Source of the DNA: Candidatus Sulfotelmatobacter sp.
GTDB lineage: Bacteria; Acidobacteriota; Terriglobia; Terriglobales; Acidobacteriaceae
Direction of reading: 5' to 3'
DNA: 64,000 bases
NCBI GenBank assembly: GCA_025462865.1
Contig: JAOAPI010000047.1
Span: 1-64,000, forward strand
Below, in pieces: positions 33,351 through 43,597 of the stretch; the stretch's first letter is position 1; the number at the start of each line of letters is the position of its first letter. A program made the translations under genes and the position numbers. The notes under the pieces were generated by a model. It did not search any database, was not told the DNA's origin, and saw nothing but the letters and a program-made list of their open reading frames with translations.

Positions 33351-34913
33351 ATGCGTGTCTTGTTTTTAAATCCACCTTTTCACCCGCGCTTTTCACGAGA
33401 GCAGCGCAGCCCTGCAGTTACGAAAAGTGGGACGCTCTATTACCCGAAGTGGCTGGCGCACGCAGCCGGCGTCGCAATCAAGAACGGTCATGATGTCGAC
33501 CTCATCGATGCCCCAGCTGCCGGCTACTCCGTGCAGGCTGTTATTGATCGCATAGCAACGAAGAATATCGAGGCGGTAGTCTGCGATACTTCTACTCCTA
33601 GTATTCTCAACGACGTCAGTGTCATCGAGGCTCTGGTCGGCGCCAATCCGTCGTTGCATGTGCTGATGGTTGGACGGCACGTCTCCTCTCTGCCCAAAGA
33701 GACGCTCGCCATGTCGGACTCTTTGGAAGCGATTGCCATTCGCGAATACGAATACACGGTGCGCGACTGGCTAGAAGCCAAGGCCTGTGGCGCTGACCTT
33801 TCTGCGGTTGACGGCCTGGTGTGGCGCCGAGCTGGAACCGGCGAGATTGTCACCAACAATCCGCGCGAGGCCATCAAGAATCTCGATGAGCTGCCCTTCG
33901 TCTCGGAAGTTTACAAACAGTTTCTGCATACCCCAGACTATTTCTACGGTCACTCGCTCTGGCCTCTCGTAGTTTTCGATACCAGTCGCGGGTGCCCCTA
34001 TCACTGCTCATTCTGTGTCTATCCGCAAGCTTTCAGCGGACACACCATGCGCTACCGCTCAGTGGCGAATGTGGCGGACGAATTCGATTTCGTCACCCGC
34101 GAGATGCCTGAAATCAAGACCGTCATGCTGGAGGACGATACTTTTATCATCAGCAAGCCGCGCACGCTCGAGTTGGCGAACGAATTAATCCGTCGGGGAA
34201 ACAAACTGCCGTTCGATGCCAACTGCCGCGCCGACATTGGCTCCGAAGGCGAACTGCTGTCCACGCTGCACAAGGCTGGTGCCCGCTTATTCTGCGTCGG
34301 GTTCGAAAGCGGTGACGTCGAAGTAATCAATGGCATGAAGAAGAACAATGACGACCGTCGCGACGCGAAGTATCACGACGAAGCTCATCGATTCGTCCGA
34401 CGTTGTCAGGAGTCGGGAATCATGGTGCATGGCTGCTTCATGGTTGGCAATCTGAATGAAACGCCTGCCAGTATGGAAAAGACGCTTAACTTTGCCAAAA
34501 AGCTTCAGCCGGATACGGCGCAGTTCTTCCCCATCATGGTCTATCCTGGCACAACTGCCTATGAGGAAGCCAAGAAACGCAATTATATTCAGATCGATGA
34601 CTGGGGCGCGTGGCTGACCAAAGACGGCCTTCACAATAGCGTTGTCACTTTGCCCAATATCACGCATGAGCAGTTGGTGAGTTTCTGCGATCGAGCGCGG
34701 CGCAGTTTTTATCTGAGCCCTTCGTATCTTTTGTACAAACTTAAGCAGTCGCTCAAGGATCGCCGCGAGCTGCAGCGCAATCTGAAAGGCTTCGTCACGC
34801 TCTCGAAGTACCTGTTGCGCGGTAGTCAGCATGAGAAAACCGAGACGCCGCCCCGGCAAACTCCACGCCACGATACCGTGACGCCCGTTACCAGTAGCCC
34901 GGGAAGCGACTAG
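33351..34913 (+). CDS. B12-binding radical SAM protein
   Basis: 520 residues from ATG 33351 (MRVLFLNPPFHP is the usual family start). An N-terminal cobalamin-binding Rossmann fold (about 1-150) is followed by the radical SAM motif C215-x3-C219-x2-C222 (CPYHCSFC) and the domain text MLEDDTFIISKPR, FCVGFESGD and MVGNLNETPASMEKT. Such proteins do methylations or rearrangements on lipids or sugars (HpnJ-like hopanoid proteins are relatives). The role here is unknown; position suggests polysaccharide or lipid modification. Confidence 0.85.
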   Translation: MRVLFLNPPFHPRFSREQRSPAVTKSGTLYYPKWLAHAAGVAIKNGHDVDLIDAPAAGYSVQAVIDRIATKNIEAVVCDTSTPSILNDVSVIEALVGANPSLHVLMVGRHVSSLPKETLAMSDSLEAIAIREYEYTVRDWLEAKACGADLSAVDGLVWRRAGTGEIVTNNPREAIKNLDELPFVSEVYKQFLHTPDYFYGHSLWPLVVFDTSRGCPYHCSFCVYPQAFSGHTMRYRSVANVADEFDFVTREMPEIKTVMLEDDTFIISKPRTLELANELIRRGNKLPFDANCRADIGSEGELLSTLHKAGARLFCVGFESGDVEVINGMKKNNDDRRDAKYHDEAHRFVRRCQESGIMVHGCFMVGNLNETPASMEKTLNFAKKLQPDTAQFFPIMVYPGTTAYEEAKKRNYIQIDDWGAWLTKDGLHNSVVTLPNITHEQLVSFCDRARRSFYLSPSYLLYKLKQSLKDRRELQRNLKGFVTLSKYLLRGSQHEKTETPPRQTPRHDTVTPVTSSPGSD

Positions 34914-34937
34914 AACCCTCTGACTTCTGAACGGCAA

Positions 34938-35954
34938 GTGGGGGATTCCATCGAAGCTACGTCCGTATCGATCATCGTTCCGACGTTTAACGGCGCTCCC
35001 CGCATCGGCAGTTGTCTCGATGCCCTTCTACATCAGACCCCCCGTCGAGAAGTAGAAATTCTAGTAGTCAACGACGGTTCCGCCGACAGCACTGTGGCTG
35101 AGGTTGCGCGTTATTCTGGAGTTCGCTGCATTACGCAGGTGAATGCGGGACCTGCCGCGGCTCGCAATCGCGGAGCGGCGGAAGCACGAGGGACAATTAT
35201 CCTGTTTACCGACGACGACTGCGTGCCTATGCCTGACTGGCTCGACGCCATGCTCACGCCCTTCCAGGACCCGGAGGTCGTCGCGGCGAAAGGGATTTAC
35301 CGCACCCGCCAGAAAAGTCTGATCGCCCGTTTCGTGCAGATCGAATATGAAGACCGGTACCGCCTAATGTCAAATCTCGACTTCATCGACTTCGTTGACA
35401 CCTACTCCGCCGCATTTCGACGTGACCGCTTTCTCGAGATGACTGGCTATGACACTTCCTTTCCAGTGGCGTGTGCGGAAGACATCGAACTTTCCTACCG
35501 CATGTCAGCGCGCGGCTGGAAGATGAAGTTTGCTCCAGCAGCTGTCGTCTTCCATACGCACCCCGACACGCTGTCCGCTTATCTCAGAAAAAAGTACAAA
35601 TTTGCTTTCTGGCGTGTCCTCGCCGTTCGCAAGAATCCCAGCAAGGCGGTGAAGGATAGTCACACTCCACAACTGATGAAACTACAGCTGCTTTTCGGGC
35701 CGGCATTGCTGCTTGCGATTGCGTTTGACGTGGCCATGCGACCGGCAGTGCTCGTGTCTGGGATAGTGTTGGCCGCCTTCGTGATCACCACCCTGCCGTT
35801 TGCCCTGCGCGCTATCGCGAAAGACCCGCTCGTCGGACTGATTTCTCCAGCACTCCTGGCGGCACGGGCGTGCGCGCAAGTGCTGGGTGTAACCGGCGGT
35901 CTCACCCGTAGGGGGCGCAAGCGGTCAGAGTCTCCAACCAAATCGCCCGCTTGA
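34938..35954 (+). CDS. Family 2 glycosyltransferase with C-terminal membrane helices
   Basis: GTG start, 338 residues. GT-A fold: SIIVPTFNGAPRIGSCLDAL, ILVVNDGSADST, nucleotide/metal motif FTDDDCVP, and a product-site AEDIELSYRMSARGWK. Two or three hydrophobic segments near the end (LLFGPALLLAIAFDVAM, VLAAFVITTLPFALRA) suggest it is membrane-bound. It adds a sugar to a growing lipid-linked chain; donor unknown. Starts 24 bases after the radical SAM stop. Confidence 0.86.
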   Translation: MGDSIEATSVSIIVPTFNGAPRIGSCLDALLHQTPRREVEILVVNDGSADSTVAEVARYSGVRCITQVNAGPAAARNRGAAEARGTIILFTDDDCVPMPDWLDAMLTPFQDPEVVAAKGIYRTRQKSLIARFVQIEYEDRYRLMSNLDFIDFVDTYSAAFRRDRFLEMTGYDTSFPVACAEDIELSYRMSARGWKMKFAPAAVVFHTHPDTLSAYLRKKYKFAFWRVLAVRKNPSKAVKDSHTPQLMKLQLLFGPALLLAIAFDVAMRPAVLVSGIVLAAFVITTLPFALRAIAKDPLVGLISPALLAARACAQVLGVTGGLTRRGRKRSESPTKSPA

Positions 35955-35984
35955 GAGGAGGCTCGCATGCCGACTCTCATACCT

Positions 35985-36668
35985 TCACTTTGTCCGCGAA
36001 CCAGCAATTCTGTTCTTGAGTCGATGCCGATACAACTCCCAACGACCGATTACCTTCGCTGCTTTGTCCCCATACCAACTCTCGGCATTCGAGATTCCAA
36101 AACTACTCTTTGGCTGGATCACCAGGGGCGGACAATCCAAAGCTTGATAGCGATACTTCTGAAGTAAGCCTTCGACAAACAGCCCGTCGGCCTCATACGC
36201 ATTCGAGTCTGGCCATTTTCCGATTTCTCGTTTGTGAATAAACATGCCAGTGCCCGTCCTGGCCGTGCCGGGAGGGAGGTTAAAGAATAATTGGCCATGT
36301 CTAAGGACAGGGAACACAGCCCAAGCCTCCACAACCGAATCCAAAACGCTCAATGCCTCATGGTGTGCGAGATAATCATCGTCGTCAAGATAGAGTATGT
36401 AGTCGCCCTTGGCGCGTTCCCAAGCCTGGTGCCTGCAAGTGTGTCCGTAATTATTGTGTTTCCTTTCGCAATAGGAAAATGATCTGTTCGCCCGTGGAGG
36501 AATCAATGTTGACTCTATAATCTTGCGTTGATCCCTTGTAAGGCTGTGGTGCGGAGTATCAATCACAACCAGGTGCTCCCAATCCGATTGCGTCTGGCCG
36601 TCGATGCTTAAGAATAGACGCAGGAGAGACTCCCTGCAGATGGTCGGAGTTATGATGGAATACCTCAT
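35985..36668 (-). CDS. Family 2 glycosyltransferase-like protein
   Basis: Start chosen at ATG 36668 (GAGGTGAAG upstream, product MRYSIITPTICRESL); 227 residues. It has the GT-A start SIITPT, the DxD region LYLDDDDYL and a late WGDK-like part. The open frame extends 39 codons upstream but that part is not GT-like. Converges on the previous gene with 30 bases between. Sugar specificity unknown. Confidence 0.8.
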   Translation of the reverse strand: MRYSIITPTICRESLLRLFLSIDGQTQSDWEHLVVIDTPHHSLTRDQRKIIESTLIPPRANRSFSYCERKHNNYGHTCRHQAWERAKGDYILYLDDDDYLAHHEALSVLDSVVEAWAVFPVLRHGQLFFNLPPGTARTGTGMFIHKREIGKWPDSNAYEADGLFVEGLLQKYRYQALDCPPLVIQPKSSFGISNAESWYGDKAAKVIGRWELYRHRLKNRIAGSRTK

Positions 36669-36729
36669 CTTCACCTCAGTTGTGTCGTACCCAGCCCGGC
36701 GTTGAAGGCAACTCCGCCCGTATCGATAC

Positions 36730-37404
36730 TTACCGGGTTCGCTGGGCCACGACGATCTTTCGATAATAAGGTTCGCGATCCACACGGCGCAGCAGCGATT
36801 CCATCTGCTGAGGTAAAAAGGTGAGTAGAACTCTGAAAATGCGGCGGCCGAGACGATACATTTCCTGCTTCATCACCCAATTGTGGAACCCAACGTTTTC
36901 GTTATCAAAACTGCTGACCGTCCATTCCGGCGGCAGCTCGTCAAAAAGTGCCGCCGTGGGAAATGGCTGATATCGCAAGTGCTCATCTAGCCATTCAGGT
37001 CTACCTTGCGGGCTGCGGTCATAAATTTCAGCAAGCTTCAGATCGTATTCGAGAGCTTTGTTACCGGACGGGAAACCGAATATTGCGATCTTGCTTGCGA
37101 CTCTCAAAGTCTCTTTTATTACGACTTCCCTCAGCCCCGGCGGAACATGTTCCAGTACATCCGAAACGACCACCCCTTCGAACGATCTGTCCTCGAATGG
37201 TAAGTTCATGGCTGACGCCACGACTGGCAACATAGGAGCTTTAGGAGGATCGGCAAACTTGATCTCGCAACCCACAAAACGAGCACGGTAAAACATTCCA
37301 ATGCCAACCGATCCCGAGCCAATCTCCAAAAGGGAATCGCCTTTCGACAATTGTGGCTTGAGAGCTCTTAGAATAGGGTAATAGCGAGCTGCCCAATTCA
37401 GCAT
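36730..37404 (-). CDS. SAM-dependent methyltransferase (class I)
   Basis: 224 residues; AAAGGA before ATG. Motif I SLLEIGSGSVGIG, then NLPFEDRSFEGVVVSDVLEHVPP, the usual motif II/III text of a small-molecule methyltransferase. A basic C-terminal helix (RRIFRVLLTFLPQQMESLLRR) could bind membrane or lipid. Substrate unknown. Confidence 0.82.
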   Translation of the reverse strand: MLNWAARYYPILRALKPQLSKGDSLLEIGSGSVGIGMFYRARFVGCEIKFADPPKAPMLPVVASAMNLPFEDRSFEGVVVSDVLEHVPPGLREVVIKETLRVASKIAIFGFPSGNKALEYDLKLAEIYDRSPQGRPEWLDEHLRYQPFPTAALFDELPPEWTVSSFDNENVGFHNWVMKQEMYRLGRRIFRVLLTFLPQQMESLLRRVDREPYYRKIVVAQRTR

Positions 37405-37509
37405 GTCTAATTCCTTTGGTCCCAGCCATGGGAACGTGCCAGCAGAGATGCGTCAGTCGCGGGTTGGCGGCGCGACCCTCGCGGGTGTTTATGAATGGGA
37501 ACGACGTGA

Positions 37510-39105
37510 TTATGCAATACGGACCAGTCTCCTGGCGAACCGTGCCACAGGGATGAAACTCTCAACCTTGCTCCAGTCATAGAAGTCGAAGAATCCGCTC
37601 TGCAGAATTACAGCGGAGTAAATTACCCCAAAGAGAATGCCCATCCCTGCCAGCCCCCACCACGAAAGAGTTTTCGCGGGGTGAACCAGGACGATTAAGG
37701 TCAGGAGCGATACTGAGCAGAGCAAAGGTTTCAGGTAGCTTTCTAGCACCACTCTCCGGAACGAGTACCTCGTTTCGCGATGAAACAGCATCATGAAGTA
37801 AGCTGAAGCAAGAATCAAAGCCCCTGCCGTTCCCATTACCGCACCAGCGAAACCGAACTTGTAAATGAGCCCGAGACTCAGAAGCACGTTGAGCGCAATT
37901 GCCAAAACGGCTGACTGCATGCCGGGTCTGAGGTTCCCCATCCCCGCAAAAATCAGGAATCCTGGCCCGGTGGCAAGGTTGAAGAAGTTGACAGCAAGAA
38001 GAACGCTCAGCGGAAGCGCGATCATCGTTAGGTTTGGTCCAAGCCACAATTCTACAAAACGATGCGAAACAGCGGCGACGAAGCACACGACTGGTACCCC
38101 CACCAAAGCGAGGTATTTATGGCTGCGATAGTAGAGCTCCTTCGTTCGCGATTCGTCGCCCAGAGCGCTCAGTTCCGAAGCGGCAGGCAAGACCGGACTC
38201 AGAATGAGTCCAACCGTACCGCGCATCTTCAGAGCAATATCACTTGCAATGTCATACCAACCAACTGCAGCCACCCCTACTAGAAGAGCAAGGAGCACTT
38301 TTTCTACCTGGTTGTGTACCGCCACGGCGGCCTGTGTAAGGTACAGGCGAAGACTGTAGCCGAACATTTTCCTGGCTTCACGCTTGTTGAATCGGAACGG
38401 GTTCAGCGCTACTTGTGGCAATAGTTTTCTTATGAGAACGAGATAGATAACTATGGTCAGGATTGCGGAACCGACATATCCGTAGACCAATCCGCGCAGG
38501 CCGTTCCCCCGAAGCAAGAGCATACCCCCGAAAAGCGCACTCATGATGGCATTGGCTGCGCTTATCATGTGAGTCAAATCTAGGCGTTGCAAACCCGAAG
38601 TCACGGAAGCAAATAGCTGGCTTAGAATGTTGGCCGCGATCACAATCAGGAAACAACGCAGCAACGTTACCAATTCGACCCCTGGTACGGTGCTACCCCG
38701 AAAGAAGCGTTCCGCGATCAGCGGGCTTGTTAACCATACCGACATGCTGAGCACCAAATCCAGCAGCAAGAACAACGTCAGCCCCGAACCCAACAGCCGC
38801 GTTAAGGCCGGGAAATCCTTGCGCGCGTAGTACTCCGCGACAAATTTACTCAGCGTACCTACCAAACCCAGATCTGTCAGAGATGTCAGCCCGTTGATCG
38901 CAAGGAATATGGCCCAAGTGCCGTATCCCGCCACCCCGATCTTATGAAGAATCAACGGAGTCATCACAAATGGAATCGGCGCTATAAAAACATAGCGCAG
39001 ACCGCCAAACATAACGTTCCGCATGATCTTGGTGCCCAAGGAACGCTGGTCTTGGTCGGCAGCTTGCGGAACCGCCGTACCGGCTTTAACTTCCAGAGTC
39101 AGCAT
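37510..39105 (-). CDS. Wzx-type polysaccharide flippase
   Basis: 531 residues with 12 to 14 membrane helices (for example FIAPIPFVMTPLILHKIGVAGYGTWAIFLAINGL at the start). Its layout and text fit the MOP/MATE-like polysaccharide biosynthesis family, which flips lipid-linked repeat units across the inner membrane. Minus strand, 105 bases upstream of the methyltransferase gene. Confidence 0.88.
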   Translation of the reverse strand: MLTLEVKAGTAVPQAADQDQRSLGTKIMRNVMFGGLRYVFIAPIPFVMTPLILHKIGVAGYGTWAIFLAINGLTSLTDLGLVGTLSKFVAEYYARKDFPALTRLLGSGLTLFLLLDLVLSMSVWLTSPLIAERFFRGSTVPGVELVTLLRCFLIVIAANILSQLFASVTSGLQRLDLTHMISAANAIMSALFGGMLLLRGNGLRGLVYGYVGSAILTIVIYLVLIRKLLPQVALNPFRFNKREARKMFGYSLRLYLTQAAVAVHNQVEKVLLALLVGVAAVGWYDIASDIALKMRGTVGLILSPVLPAASELSALGDESRTKELYYRSHKYLALVGVPVVCFVAAVSHRFVELWLGPNLTMIALPLSVLLAVNFFNLATGPGFLIFAGMGNLRPGMQSAVLAIALNVLLSLGLIYKFGFAGAVMGTAGALILASAYFMMLFHRETRYSFRRVVLESYLKPLLCSVSLLTLIVLVHPAKTLSWWGLAGMGILFGVIYSAVILQSGFFDFYDWSKVESFIPVARFARRLVRIA

Positions 39106-39319
39106 GTCCGAAAACCACTTCCCGTCTGCCTAAAATTTCGACTATGGAAATCGCGATCTTGCATTAACTGCACTTTATAAATTACACGGATCTATTCTTT
39201 AGGGAAACCCCGCCAAGCTTATTCACGCAGGCTTTTGACAGGTCTGGATGCCGTATACTTAGCAGTATGGTGGCCGCAATTCTAGGCGCGCAGAATCAAG
39301 TTGAACCAGGGCGTTAGCG

Positions 39320-40204
39320 ATGCAGATTTTCAAAACGGCCAAGGCCGCCGCCCGGCGCCTCCTGGGGCCGCAGCTAACGAACTTGGTACGTCGCCCCTTC
39401 CGCCCAAGCTTGCGCTACATCGCTGAGTATCGTTCTGCTTTCCAATCGAAGCGCGGTCTCGAAATCGGTGGTCCCAGCCCTATACTGGCCCACACCGGGG
39501 AAATTCCTATTTACGATGTCCTTGCGTCGTTGGACAACTGCCTGTACTCCGGGAACACAATTTGGGCCGGGGAGGTGCGCAAGGGGAAAACATTCTTTTA
39601 TCAACCTGGGATGCAGCCCGGCACCCAAATCCTCTGTGAGGCTACAAATCTGCAAGCGATCGATGATTCTAGATACGAATGTGTTCTCGCCTGTCATTGC
39701 CTTGAGCATGTCGCGAATCCGTTGCGCGCGCTCGCCGAGTGGAAGCGGATTTTGCAAAACGAAGGACCGCTACTGTTAATTCTGCCGCACAAGGACGGTA
39801 CCTTCGACTGGCGCCGCCGTACCACCCCCCTGGCTCACATGATCGAGGACTACGAAAATGCGGTGGATGAACAAGACCTGACTCACCTCCCTGAGATACT
39901 GGCCTTGCACGACCTGTCGAAGGATGTGCCAGCAGGCACAAAAGAGCAATTCGAGCAGCGTTGTCTAGCGAATCATATCAATCGAGCAATGCATCACCAC
40001 GTTTTCGATACCATGTCTGCAATTGCGCTTGTGAATTATGCCGGCTTCAAGATCCTTCGCGTCGATACCCTCGCGCCGTACCACATCATCATTCTTGCCA
40101 CCCGTACGGTCCAGGCGGCGGATAACCGCCGATTCTTGGAATCTGGACGAGAGCACCGGAGTCGTAGCCCTTTTCCTTCAGACCATAAGCTCCGAAACAG
40201 CTGA
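39320..40204 (+). CDS. SAM-dependent methyltransferase-like protein
   Basis: 294 residues. KRGLEIGGPSPI is motif I, and YECVLACHCLEHVANPLRALAEWKRIL is the acidic/aromatic later motif. It has a middle insertion around an HHHVF segment. The fold is a class I methyltransferase; the usual C-terminal part is longer here. Substrate unknown, presumably a sugar of the locus. Confidence 0.78.
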   Translation: MQIFKTAKAAARRLLGPQLTNLVRRPFRPSLRYIAEYRSAFQSKRGLEIGGPSPILAHTGEIPIYDVLASLDNCLYSGNTIWAGEVRKGKTFFYQPGMQPGTQILCEATNLQAIDDSRYECVLACHCLEHVANPLRALAEWKRILQNEGPLLLILPHKDGTFDWRRRTTPLAHMIEDYENAVDEQDLTHLPEILALHDLSKDVPAGTKEQFEQRCLANHINRAMHHHVFDTMSAIALVNYAGFKILRVDTLAPYHIIILATRTVQAADNRRFLESGREHRSRSPFPSDHKLRNS

Positions 40205-40229
40205 CGTGTACTGAGAGGAAATGCGCGAA

Positions 40230-41105
40230 ATGACTGCCCAATCCGTTTGCGCCGTAATCGTTACTTTTCATCCGAGCGCAAACATGTTTGAAAACTTGCG
40301 CCATGTGTTCGCACAAGTACAGGGGCTCGTCGTCGTGGATAATGGCTCCAGTTCGGCTGAACTCGACCCGCTACGTCGAGAAAGTCTAAGCCTCGGTTTT
40401 CATCTGATCGAGAATCGAGAGAACCTCGGGATCGCCGAGGCTTTGAATCAGGGCGTTCGCTGGGCCAAGAGCAACGGCTATCCTTGGGTGATTCTCTTCG
40501 ATCAGGACAGCGAAATCACTGACGGCTTCATTCGCCAGATGCTGGGGGCTTGGGAACTACATCCTCATCGTGACGGCGTCGCTTCAATTCACCCTCGATA
40601 TTATTATCCGGAGACGGGCATTGAGATGATGGTTCCTCGAGACAGCGAGGGCGGTCCAATCTTGCCGATGACCTCCGGGACCCTTATGCCCGTTTGGATA
40701 TTCGATAAGATTGGATGGTTCGCATCCGAATACTTCATCGACTTTGTAGATTGGGAATATTGTTTTCGCATCCGCGCCGCCAGTTATCTCGTTGCCGACT
40801 CGCCCCACGCAAAGCTGTTGCATGCTCCCGGCGATCCCGCAACAAGAACCATCTTCGGACACACTTTCCACCTCAGTCAACACAATGCAATCCGGCGCTA
40901 TTACATTTCGCGGAATTGCATTCCTTTCTACAGTAAGTATTTTCGTTCATTTCCTCGCTGGGTCTTGAGCGGCCTCTACGGCCAGTTCAAAGACACCATA
41001 GTCTGTTTGATCGCTGAGGAGAATCGCACGCTCAAATTCCGCAGCATTTTGCTTGGAACTTGGGACGGGCTCACGGGCAGGATGGGAAAACGACAGGGCA
41101 TATGA
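40230..41105 (+). CDS. Family 2 glycosyltransferase, rhamnosyltransferase-like
   Basis: Start at ATG 40230 chosen over 40221, which would lie too close to the GAGAGG site. About 291 residues: AVIVTFHP, LVVVDNGSS, NLGIAEALNQGVRWA, LFDQDSEITDGFI and DFVDWEYCFRIRA are the text of RfbF/WbbL-type rhamnosyltransferases. It is likely to add rhamnose from dTDP-rhamnose; that donor is inferred from family only. Confidence 0.85.
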   Translation: MTAQSVCAVIVTFHPSANMFENLRHVFAQVQGLVVVDNGSSSAELDPLRRESLSLGFHLIENRENLGIAEALNQGVRWAKSNGYPWVILFDQDSEITDGFIRQMLGAWELHPHRDGVASIHPRYYYPETGIEMMVPRDSEGGPILPMTSGTLMPVWIFDKIGWFASEYFIDFVDWEYCFRIRAASYLVADSPHAKLLHAPGDPATRTIFGHTFHLSQHNAIRRYYISRNCIPFYSKYFRSFPRWVLSGLYGQFKDTIVCLIAEENRTLKFRSILLGTWDGLTGRMGKRQGI

Positions 41106-41159
41106 GGTGGTTGCCCGCAATGTTGTCGGACGCTTCCGCCTGCCAAAAGAGCTGCACCG

Positions 41160-42200
41160 TTACCACAGCTTTCCGAATCGCGGGCTGCGCCCTAAGAATT
41201 TTCGAATAACGGCGGTCAGGGCATCGAATCTCTTTTCTCCCAGTGCATAGCCCAACAAGAAGTACACGTGAAAAAGTGGATATTTTGCGAAGCCCATCCG
41301 TCCATATCCGCGGTACAGCTGGTAAAAGTCCCTCCAAGGGAGCGTCAGCTGGTCTTTGATGTAGGGATAAAAATAATTGGCATAATCGCGGATTACATCA
41401 TCGACTACGTTGATGCCACGAGTTTCCTTCAGATCGCGAATGATCGATAGTGCTCCCCCGACCATATTGAGCCGCGCTTGCGGGGTGTACCTCCCGGGAA
41501 CGAATCTTCCTTCCTCCCTGGCACTATGCCCGAAATCCGGCGGTTCATTCCCACGGCATAGGATCAATACTTTAGGCGTACACACAGCGCTTTTTCTGAT
41601 CAGAACATTTGCGGTCAGGTGCATCTGATAATAGAGAGTCCCATCAAATTTGCTCGTCGCCGCTTCGTTCGCCATGTCGCGATGCACGATATAGCCGGAG
41701 ATGACACCGGATCGGCGAAAGGCAAACCTTATGGCGGGAATACCAGCAGAAATTTCTTTCTCCACATTGAACCATCGAATCTCCTGGTTCACTCTTTCCG
41801 GCGTCTCGTCGAACCATCCATAGCTCTTGAGCACCAGGCCAACATTCGGATGCCGGTGAATCACGCTGGCGGCATTCTCCAAAGCGCCTGCGCACATAAC
41901 ATCGTCGTTGCCCATGAAGAAGCAGAATTCTCCGGCCGCGTAATGCACTAGATTCCGAATATTTCCGTCGTACCCCAGGTTCGCATCGTTCTCGAAGTAA
42001 CGTATCGCGTCTGGATACCGGGCCTGATAATCCCGGACAATGGCTGCAATCTGCCCGCGCTCGGGCGATCGATCTTCGCAAATCACGACTTCGAAATCCC
42101 GAAAGTCCTGCGCGAATATTGAATCCAGTAGCCCGCGCAGATGACGGGCGCGATTGTAGGCGGGAATGCAAATGGAAAAAAGCCTGCGAGTCTGGCTCAC
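41160..42200 (-). CDS. Family 2 glycosyltransferase
   Basis: Start set at GTG 42200 (GGA seven bases upstream); a TTG four codons upstream is an alternative. About 346 residues. GT-A features: SICIPAYNRARHLRGLLDS, FEVVICEDRSP, ANLGYDGNIRNL, FCFFMGNDDVMCAG. This text resembles abequosyltransferase-like enzymes (RfbV). The C-terminal third (DQLTLPWRDFYQLYRGYG) is specific. Sugar unknown. Confidence 0.84.
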   Translation of the reverse strand: MSQTRRLFSICIPAYNRARHLRGLLDSIFAQDFRDFEVVICEDRSPERGQIAAIVRDYQARYPDAIRYFENDANLGYDGNIRNLVHYAAGEFCFFMGNDDVMCAGALENAASVIHRHPNVGLVLKSYGWFDETPERVNQEIRWFNVEKEISAGIPAIRFAFRRSGVISGYIVHRDMANEAATSKFDGTLYYQMHLTANVLIRKSAVCTPKVLILCRGNEPPDFGHSAREEGRFVPGRYTPQARLNMVGGALSIIRDLKETRGINVVDDVIRDYANYFYPYIKDQLTLPWRDFYQLYRGYGRMGFAKYPLFHVYFLLGYALGEKRFDALTAVIRKFLGRSPRFGKLW

Positions 42201-42249
42201 GCTCAGTTCCAAAAGCCTATCGGCGGATTAAGTATGGCAAAGTTCTTTT

Positions 42250-43485
42250 TCATTGCAGCGCGGCCATCCCTGGGGCAAGGACGGCGGGGGATCCGTCTTC
42301 AAGACGGATCTTCCCAAAGGCTACCAGAAACGAGAACACGAAAAAGAAAACGTTGATTGGGAAGATAATTGGATACGGCAGACTGATGGAGCCAAATGCA
42401 AAATAGCATCCAAACAGAAAAAAACCCAAGTACACAGGTTTGGCTTCGCAGACACACCTCGAGAGTCCACGTCTTAGGGAAATTATCAATGCGGCGACGA
42501 GGCTAAACCATGCACAATACCAGAGAACCCCAAAATTAATGAGCGCACCTGCCCACCACGATTCATACGTAGTGTAAATCGTGTTGCCTTCCACAGCCCA
42601 TTCGCTCCAACTACTGGCCACTTTCTGCAAGGGGAATAAGTGTCCTTCAATACTTTCCTGTTTTGCGGTCAGCACTTCTTCAATAATTTCTGCAGGGGAT
42701 CGGGTAATCGTGTGCATTCCGAGCACGACTATTAGAGCAGTGGCGCAAAGCGCTACAATTGCTAGCCCTGGCCGCTTCGAGATACCAACCAATGCCCACA
42801 AGAACAAGATAAGGACAAGGAAGGCAAGTCCAGTCCATGACTGAGTCAAGAGTAGGCAAACTACAATGCTTGCGAGGACGTAAGAACGAGTCTGTCCTTT
42901 AAAACGCCCATACGACCAGCCCATCAGAAGGAACAAGACCGCCGAGAATCCATTCGGATCGTCTAAGAATCCACCAAATCGGATGAAATAAGTTCCCTCA
43001 AAGGCAAGCGCCGGCAGTCGACCGAAAGCAATAAAAAGGACAACCTCAATCAGCGTGCTGCCCAAAGCATAGATCAATAGATACCGGAGATACCGATCGA
43101 TCGCTGGAACGGTTACAGCGTCAACCCCCCAAACCAAGACCAAAGAAAATAGTGTCCAAAAGGACAGGTCAACATACTTTGTCTGACCATCGCCGATGAG
43201 CTTGGATAGAGCGTATATAGAGAGAAAGAGTGTTCCTAGCGCCAGAGTCCAATGCTTCGGGAGGCTAGCCTTGCCAAGGGATCGAACTGCGGCTATTGCG
43301 AATAAAGGGAGAGCTAAAACATACTTCCCCGCATTTAGCAATGGCGGGGTGTCCGAGTACGTCGAACTCGTTCCGGTCGAGTTAATTTGCAGTGGATACC
43401 TGTACGATTGATATAGAGTGCACAGGATGAGCCCCGCCCAAAACAGCCAGCTCTCCTTGCTGCTTTGCAATTCTTTGATTCTCAC
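42250..43485 (-). CDS. Wzy-type O-antigen polymerase (predicted)
   Basis: Start set at GTG 43485, since the divergent gene begins at 43598 and the frame above it is not membrane-like. About 411 residues with ten or more helices, a periplasmic loop after TRSPAEIIEEVLT and the pattern of an O-antigen ligase/polymerase (DDPNGFSAVLFLLMGWSYGR, LTQSWTGLAFLVLILFLWALV). Such proteins are variable in sequence, so the name rests on topology and context. Confidence 0.75.
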   Translation of the reverse strand: MRIKELQSSKESWLFWAGLILCTLYQSYRYPLQINSTGTSSTYSDTPPLLNAGKYVLALPLFAIAAVRSLGKASLPKHWTLALGTLFLSIYALSKLIGDGQTKYVDLSFWTLFSLVLVWGVDAVTVPAIDRYLRYLLIYALGSTLIEVVLFIAFGRLPALAFEGTYFIRFGGFLDDPNGFSAVLFLLMGWSYGRFKGQTRSYVLASIVVCLLLTQSWTGLAFLVLILFLWALVGISKRPGLAIVALCATALIVVLGMHTITRSPAEIIEEVLTAKQESIEGHLFPLQKVASSWSEWAVEGNTIYTTYESWWAGALINFGVLWYCAWFSLVAALIISLRRGLSRCVCEAKPVYLGFFLFGCYFAFGSISLPYPIIFPINVFFFVFSFLVAFGKIRLEDGSPAVLAPGMAALQ

Positions 43486-43597
43486 CGCAGTAATTGTAAA
43501 TGAAATGCCACGAACAAATTGACATGAGTCGGCCGAACGGCCGCAGGTCGTATAATCCGAAGGATCTGCGCCACACAATTCTTTAATAAATTCTCTT